Of a DNA stretch of 64,000 nucleotides, positions 59,642 to 64,000 are shown piece by piece (positions within the stretch are counted from its first letter, which is position 1; each line of letters starts with the position of its first letter). The notes beneath the pieces are model-generated. The model was not told the DNA's origin, searched no databases, and saw nothing but the letters and a program-made list of their open reading frames with translations. This DNA is from CATQHP01 sp965214915 (GTDB taxonomy: Bacteria > Acidobacteriota > Terriglobia > Bryobacterales > UBA6623): NCBI GenBank assembly GCA_965214915.1, contig CBDCCP010000003.1, positions 62,001 to 126,000 on the forward strand, written 5' to 3'. A program made the translations under genes and the position numbers.

Positions 59642-60754
59642 GTGTCCGCGGAACCTCCGCGCAGCGCGGAAGCGGTTGTCGTCGGCGCGGGCATGATCGG
59701 GCTTTGCAGCGCGCTCTCGCTGGTCCGGCGGGGCGTCAGGGATATCGCGATCGTCGACCGCGGCGGGGTTTGCGGCGAATCGACCGGCGCCAGCGCGGGC
59801 GGCATCTGGCTTGCCCACGAACATCTGAACACGGGCATCGACGACGCTCATGCGCTTCGCGGCCGAGAGCTGTTCGCGCAACTCGACGAGGAGTTCGACT
59901 TCGATTACGTGCGGGGCGGGCTGCTGAAGCCGGCGGCCTCGGTCGGCGTCGAGGACGCCCGCAGGGCCGTCGAGCGAACCCGCGCGGCGGGTCTGGAGGC
60001 GGAATGGATTTCCGGGAGCGCAGTGCGGGAAATCGAACCGCGCCTCGATTACGACGGCGGCGCATTTTTTTTCCCCGGCGACGGCTCCATTCACCCGCTC
60101 AAGCTGGCCGCCGCGCTGATCCGGTATCTACGGGATCGAGCGACCCGCATTTGTCTCGCCACTACGGTCTTGTCGATCGGGAAGGGCCGGGTAGAGACGA
60201 ACAGGGGCTCGATTTCCGCGCCGACAGTCGTCGTGACCGCGGGCGCCTGGACGCCGCTGTTGACGCGGCTGCTGGGCTGGGAGCCCCCGATCCGGCCGAT
60301 TCGAGGCACGCTGCTCGCTTGGCCTGCGCAGCCGGCGGGGACCTTGCGGGCCGTCACCTTCGGCCGCCGATTTTATTACTGGCAATTGGCCTGCGGGCCG
60401 ATCGCGGGCGGCGGTTCCGAAGACGATATCGGCTTCAAGCCCGGGGTCGATGAGGCGACGGCGGCGGAGATTCGAAGCGAGTTCCGAGCGCTGTTCCCGT
60501 CATTGGCGGGCATGCCCGACGGATATGGTTGGTCGGGGTTTCGGCCCTTTTGCGCGGATCTGAATCCGGTCGTCGGGGCTGTGCCGGGCCACGAGCGCGT
60601 TTACGTCGCGGCAGGGCACTTTCGGCGCGGGATTCAGCTTGGGCCGTTGACCGGGGAGTTGCTGGCCGAAGAGATCGTTAGCGGGCGCCCGGCGCCCGGC
60701 GCCGCTGCGTTTCGGCCGGAGCGATTCGGCGGCGCCCAGCGGAGCCGCGGATAG
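59642..60754 (+). CDS. FAD-dependent oxidoreductase (D-amino acid/glycine oxidase-like, DAO family)
   Basis: Flavoprotein of 370 residues. The FAD-binding motif is VVVGAGMIGLCSALSLVRRG, followed by ESTGASAGGIW and later GAWTPLLTRLLGWEPPIRPIRGT, all typical of the DAO family. The end (NPVVGAVPGHERVYVAAGHFRRGIQLGP) is the substrate- and FAD-binding segment. The GTG at 59642 with GAGG eight bases before it is preferred over the longer frame (59525). Substrate is not known; glycine or a D-amino acid is typical. It stands alone between divergent mscS and a strong terminator. Confidence 0.88.
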   Translation: MSAEPPRSAEAVVVGAGMIGLCSALSLVRRGVRDIAIVDRGGVCGESTGASAGGIWLAHEHLNTGIDDAHALRGRELFAQLDEEFDFDYVRGGLLKPAASVGVEDARRAVERTRAAGLEAEWISGSAVREIEPRLDYDGGAFFFPGDGSIHPLKLAAALIRYLRDRATRICLATTVLSIGKGRVETNRGSISAPTVVVTAGAWTPLLTRLLGWEPPIRPIRGTLLAWPAQPAGTLRAVTFGRRFYYWQLACGPIAGGGSEDDIGFKPGVDEATAAEIRSEFRALFPSLAGMPDGYGWSGFRPFCADLNPVVGAVPGHERVYVAAGHFRRGIQLGPLTGELLAEEIVSGRPAPGAAAFRPERFGGAQRSRG

Positions 60755-60780
60755 AAAGGCGGGCGCGGCGGCCCGCCTTT
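60755..60780. terminator. Bidirectional intrinsic terminator
   Basis: Perfect 10-bp inverted repeat AAAGGCGGGC / GCCCGCCTTT with a 6-base loop, flanked by A on one side and TTTCC on the other. It lies directly after the oxidoreductase stop (60752-60754) and 20 bases beyond the end of the convergent superoxide dismutase gene, so it can serve both. Confidence 0.75.
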
Positions 60781-60800
60781 CCTGCGAAGAGCCGAAGGGT

Positions 60801-61397
60801 TTACTGCGCGGCCGCAAAGCGGGCCGCGACGGCGTTCCAGTCGATCACGTTGTAGAAGGCGGCGATGTAGTCGGGCCGTCGGTTTTGATATTTGAGGTAG
60901 TAAGCGTGCTCCCAAACGTCGATGCCGAGGATCGGAGTGCGGCCGGCCATCAGCGGGGTGTCCTGGTTGGGAGTCGATTCGACGATGACTTTGCCGCCGT
61001 CAACGCTCAGCCAGGCCCAACCGCTGCCGAAGCGGGTCGCCGCGGCGTTCGAGAACTGCTGCTTGAAGCCGTCGAAACTGCCGCAGGCCGCGTCGATCGC
61101 GTCGGCGAGGTCGCCCGCGGGCGCGCCGACGCCGTTGGGGCTCATGACGGTCCAGAACAGCGAATGGTTGGAGTGTCCGCCGCCGTTGTTGCGGATCGCG
61201 CCGTTGGCGACCGCGGCGGGGTTGCGCATCAGGTCGTCGATATCGACGCCGTCGAACTCGGTTCCGGCGACGGCGGCGTTGACTTTCGCCACGTAAGCCG
61301 CGTGGTGCTTGTCGTGATGGATTTCCATCGTGCGCGCGTCGATGTGCGGTTCCAGCGCGTCGAATGCATAGGGAAGATCGGGTACCGAATAGGCCAT
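60801..61397 (-). CDS. Superoxide dismutase (Fe/Mn type)
   Basis: Converts superoxide to oxygen and hydrogen peroxide in the cytoplasm. The protein has 198 residues. The metal ligands are the histidines in MEIHHDKHHAAYV and GHSNHSLFW, and the aspartate and histidine in DVWEHAYYLKYQNRRPDYI. No signal peptide is present. Metal preference cannot be safely judged, although the GGHSNHSLFW and WAWL phrases are often in Mn or cambialistic enzymes. The ribosome site AAGGAG lies about ten bases upstream. It converges with the FAD oxidoreductase across a terminator. Confidence 0.95.
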   Translation of the reverse strand: MAYSVPDLPYAFDALEPHIDARTMEIHHDKHHAAYVAKVNAAVAGTEFDGVDIDDLMRNPAAVANGAIRNNGGGHSNHSLFWTVMSPNGVGAPAGDLADAIDAACGSFDGFKQQFSNAAATRFGSGWAWLSVDGGKVIVESTPNQDTPLMAGRTPILGIDVWEHAYYLKYQNRRPDYIAAFYNVIDWNAVAARFAAAQ

Positions 61398-61496
61398 GTC
61401 AGTCTCGCTCCTTCTTGAGTTTTGGGAACTGGGAAGATTTCTATTCTATCCGACTCGGCATGACCGCGCCGCTTGCGCAATTTTCGCAGCGGGCGG

Positions 61497-63842
61497 TTAA
61501 CCGCCGTCGGCGATGGCCTGCCACACGGCCGGCGGATTCATAGGCAAACGCTGCAGGCGCCTGCCCACGGCATTTTGAATCGCGTTGGCGATCGCCGCAG
61601 GCGGCGGAACGATGTTGGCTTCGCCGACGCCGCGCACGCCGTAGGGGTGGCCGGGATTGGCGACTTCGACGATGCAGGTGTCGATCATCGGCAGGTCGAG
61701 CGAGGTCGGCATGCGGTAGTCGAGCAGCGTGTTGTTCTGCATGCCGCCGTCGGCGCCCATGAAATACTCCTCGTTGAGCGCCCAACCGATGCCCTGCGCC
61801 GAGCCGCCCTGCATCTGCCCCTCGACGTAGCTCGGGTGGACGGCCTTGCCGACATCCTGGACGACGGTGAAGCGCAAGATGTCGACCTTGCCGGTTTCGG
61901 GATCGACTTCCACATCGACGATGTTGCCGGCGTAAGAGCCGCCGACGCCGCGCGGTTTGACCGTAGCGGAGGCGCTGATCGGGCCGCCCGTGCGGCTTGC
62001 CTTGGCGGCAATTTCCCGAAAACCGACGCTCTTGCCGCCGGCGGAGTAAACGCCCTTCTCATGCGTTACGTCCGCGGCGTCCGCTTCAAGCAGCTTGGCT
62101 GCGCGCGCCTTCATCTCTGCGACGATTTTTTGAGCGGCGTCGTGCGCGGCCCAACCGGTGGCGAACGTCGTGCGGCTGCCGCCGGTGACCGAGGTGTAGC
62201 CGACGGAATCCGTATCGACGACTTGCGGGTTGATGTCCTCGGCGGGAATGCCGAGGACTTCGGCGGCCTGCATCGCGATCGAAGTGCGCGTGCCGCCGAT
62301 GTCGGTCGAGCCTTCGATCAGATTGACCGTGCCGTCCGAGTTGACGCTCAACGTGCAACTCGACTCCAGGCCGACGTTGAACCAGAACCCCACAGCCACG
62401 CCGCGCCCGCGGTTGGGGCCTGCGAGCGGCGCGCTGTAGTGCGGATGGTTCTTCATCGCTTCGAGCGCCTCGACACAGCCGATGCGCCTGAACTTGGGTC
62501 CGTCAACGCGGCGCGTACCTTCTTTCGCGGCATTCTGCAGACGGAATTCGATGGGGTCGATGTCCAGCTTGCCGGCGATTTCGTCGATGACCTGCTCAGC
62601 CGCGAAGGCGGCTTGTGTCGCTCCCGGCGCGCGGTAAGCGGCGCTGCTCGGCTTGTTGACGACGACGTCGTAGCAATCGACGGCGACGTTTTCGCAGGCG
62701 TACGCGGCGAAAATGCACATGCCGCCGGGAGCGACGAACGAGCCCGGGTAGGCGCCGGCTTCGTAGGCCAGGACGGCCTCCATCGCGGTGATTTTGCCGC
62801 CGTTCGTTGCGCCGATCTTGACGGTGACATGCGAGCCCGGCGTCGGGCCGGTTCCTTCCAGCACGTCGGCGCGCGTCATGACCAGTTTTACCGGCCGCCC
62901 GGTCTTCTTCGAGAGCAGGGCGGCGACGGGTTCCAGATAGACCGGAATCTTGCCGCCGAAGCCGCCGCCGATCTCCATCGGCGTAACCTTGATCTGCGAG
63001 ACGGGGATTTCGAGGATCGTCGCGGTCACGTCGCGAACCACGAAGGCGCCCTGCGTCGACGTCCAGATATGGACGCGGCCGTCGTTGTTCCACAGCGCGG
63101 TAGCGTTGTGCGGCTCGATATAGCCCTGATGGACGGTTGCCGTATCGAAGGTGCGTTCGACGACGATATCGGCCTTGGCGAAGCCTGCGCCGGTGTCGCC
63201 GATCTTCCACTGAAAGTGCTGCGCGACGTTCGACGCCTTGTCGGTCTGTTGGCCGTACTCCACAGTCTTGAGATCGTCGTGCAGCAGCGGGGCGTCGGCG
63301 CGCATCGCCTCGGGTGCGGTCATCGACGAGCCGAGCGGTTCGTACTCGACCTCGATCAGTTTGGCGGCCTGCTCGGCAACGTGGACGCTGTTTGCAGCGA
63401 CCGCGGCGACGGCATGACCTTTGTAGAGCGTCTTGCCGGCGGCCAGGACGTTGCCGTGGACGTAGGCGAGCCGGGTGTCGCCCTCGCCGACATCGACGAT
63501 CTTGTCCCGGGCGGGCGGTAGATCGGCGGCCGTGACCACCGCGAACACCCCGTCGAGCGCCTCGGCTTGCGTAGTGTCGATGGAGACGATCTTCGCGTGG
63601 GCGTGGGGGCTGCGCAGGACGAATCCGTGCAGCAGACCGGCCATCTGCTTGTCCGCCCCGTAGAGCGCGCGGCCGGTGACCTTGTCGGCGCCGTCGTGGC
63701 GCACCGGACGCGTGCCGACCACGTCGTAAGCGCGGGTCGCCAGCACCATGTTGGGCTCGTATGCCGGCGACGGGGGGACTCCGTTTGCCGCGGCGCCGTT
63801 TGCCGCGGCTTTGGTTTGGACAGGATCGAGCGTCGTGCTCAT
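61497..63842 (-). CDS. Xanthine dehydrogenase-family molybdopterin-binding subunit
   Basis: Large catalytic subunit of a molybdenum hydroxylase (781 residues). Domain a/b features (GRALYGADKQMAGLLHGFVLRSPHAHAKI) are followed by molybdopterin-binding segments GGGFGGKIPVYLEP, YRAPGATQAAFAAEQVIDEIA, and TVNLIEGSTDIGGTRTS, and the active-site glutamate in GVGEANIVPPPAAI. It acts with the 2Fe-2S subunit encoded directly upstream (ATGA overlap) and normally with an FAD subunit, outside the window. The ribosome site GGAGG stands seven bases before ATG 63842. The substrate could be a purine, aldehyde or aromatic acid; it cannot be named. Confidence 0.93.
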   Translation of the reverse strand: MSTTLDPVQTKAAANGAAANGVPPSPAYEPNMVLATRAYDVVGTRPVRHDGADKVTGRALYGADKQMAGLLHGFVLRSPHAHAKIVSIDTTQAEALDGVFAVVTAADLPPARDKIVDVGEGDTRLAYVHGNVLAAGKTLYKGHAVAAVAANSVHVAEQAAKLIEVEYEPLGSSMTAPEAMRADAPLLHDDLKTVEYGQQTDKASNVAQHFQWKIGDTGAGFAKADIVVERTFDTATVHQGYIEPHNATALWNNDGRVHIWTSTQGAFVVRDVTATILEIPVSQIKVTPMEIGGGFGGKIPVYLEPVAALLSKKTGRPVKLVMTRADVLEGTGPTPGSHVTVKIGATNGGKITAMEAVLAYEAGAYPGSFVAPGGMCIFAAYACENVAVDCYDVVVNKPSSAAYRAPGATQAAFAAEQVIDEIAGKLDIDPIEFRLQNAAKEGTRRVDGPKFRRIGCVEALEAMKNHPHYSAPLAGPNRGRGVAVGFWFNVGLESSCTLSVNSDGTVNLIEGSTDIGGTRTSIAMQAAEVLGIPAEDINPQVVDTDSVGYTSVTGGSRTTFATGWAAHDAAQKIVAEMKARAAKLLEADAADVTHEKGVYSAGGKSVGFREIAAKASRTGGPISASATVKPRGVGGSYAGNIVDVEVDPETGKVDILRFTVVQDVGKAVHPSYVEGQMQGGSAQGIGWALNEEYFMGADGGMQNNTLLDYRMPTSLDLPMIDTCIVEVANPGHPYGVRGVGEANIVPPPAAIANAIQNAVGRRLQRLPMNPPAVWQAIADGG

Positions 63843-64000
63843 GCGGGCGCCTCCTCTTGAAGCTGGCAAGCGGCGGCCTGGACCGAGCGAACGATCTTAT
63901 CGTAGCCTGTGCAGCGGCAAAGATTGTTCGCCAGCCAGAAGCGGATTTCATGTTCTGTCGGGTTGGGATTTTGTTCGAGCAGCGCCTTGGCCGCCACGAT
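63839..64000 (-). CDS. 2Fe-2S subunit of the xanthine dehydrogenase-family enzyme (5' partial)
   Basis: The last 53 residues of a gene that begins beyond the window edge. IRFWLANNLCRCTGYDKIV contains the CRCTGY motif that binds the second 2Fe-2S cluster in small subunits of this enzyme family (CoxS/XdhC-like type). The stop (63841-63839) overlaps the ATG of the molybdopterin subunit by four bases, so the two proteins are made together, electrons passing from molybdenum to this subunit. Confidence 0.9.
   Translation of the reverse strand: MVAAKALLEQNPNPTEHEIRFWLANNLCRCTGYDKIVRSVQAAACQLQEEAPA

Noticed and set aside
1..64000. tRNA or rRNA genes, insertion sequences, integrase-att structures
   Set aside because: No TPsiC-box with matching cloverleaf arms, no transposase and no flanking direct repeats of the expected kind were seen. 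xerD is the housekeeping recombinase type and has no phage neighbours.

Overview
The window is GC-rich, densely coded DNA that reads as a chromosomal segment of an Acidobacteriota bacterium, probably of the Solibacter/Bryobacter type. The pointers are a TonB-dependent receptor with an N-terminal carboxypeptidase-regulatory-like fold (Oar type), a giant surface protein ending in the C-terminal domain typical of Solibacter-like genomes (TIGR03437), three PSCyt1/DUF1549/DUF1553 haem proteins, a DUF1501 protein, a DUF1080 protein, an ASPIC/UnbV protein and several Tat-exported proteins. This assignment is inference from gene content. No rRNA, tRNA, CRISPR array, insertion sequence or phage block was seen.

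Layout: 1-6 kb holds the 3' part of dnaE, a ferredoxin-rhodanese pair, a VCBS/ASPIC protein and an APC permease. 6-10.5 kb holds the TonB-dependent receptor with a good promoter, a PIG-L deacetylase remnant and a hicAB toxin-antitoxin unit whose hicA has no normal start codon. 10.6-18 kb is mostly minus strand: DUF1080 protein, PSCyt1/DUF1553 protein, SDR, methyltransferase, CorC-like protein. 18-22.5 kb holds two divergent TIM-barrel isomerases and the PIN/TRAM-ispD-ispF operon. 22.9-28.8 kb is one 1951-residue mosaic surface protein. 29-36.5 kb holds a second PSCyt1/DUF1553 protein, an M16 peptidase pair (one gene broken by several small indels) and an atypical Nramp-fold transporter. 36.5-46.8 kb holds pyrE, trxB, xerD, the operon DUF1549/1553-DUF1501-PPC and a sulfatase. 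46.9-50.5 kb holds a tandem pair of Cache-domain genes, a beta-propeller protein and an unknown gene. 50.5-54.2 kb holds trpD and the sucC-sucD-ndk operon. 54.2-59.5 kb holds a predicted selenoprotein followed by a possible osmotic cluster (MscS, cation-chloride cotransporter, two related small envelope proteins). 59.6-64 kb holds an FAD oxidoreductase, superoxide dismutase and two subunits of a xanthine dehydrogenase-type molybdoenzyme.

The most notable item is at 54218-54883: a membrane-anchored, deiodinase-like thioredoxin-fold protein whose catalytic position is an in-frame TGA, followed at the right distance by a hairpin that fits the bacterial SECIS pattern. A conventional gene call would split it into two truncated ORFs. 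Other points: a recurring -10 hexamer placed a few bases before start codons (apparent leaderless genes), the start-less hicA between two similar gene ends, recent gene conversion between the Cache genes, and the grouping of MscS with a cation-chloride cotransporter.
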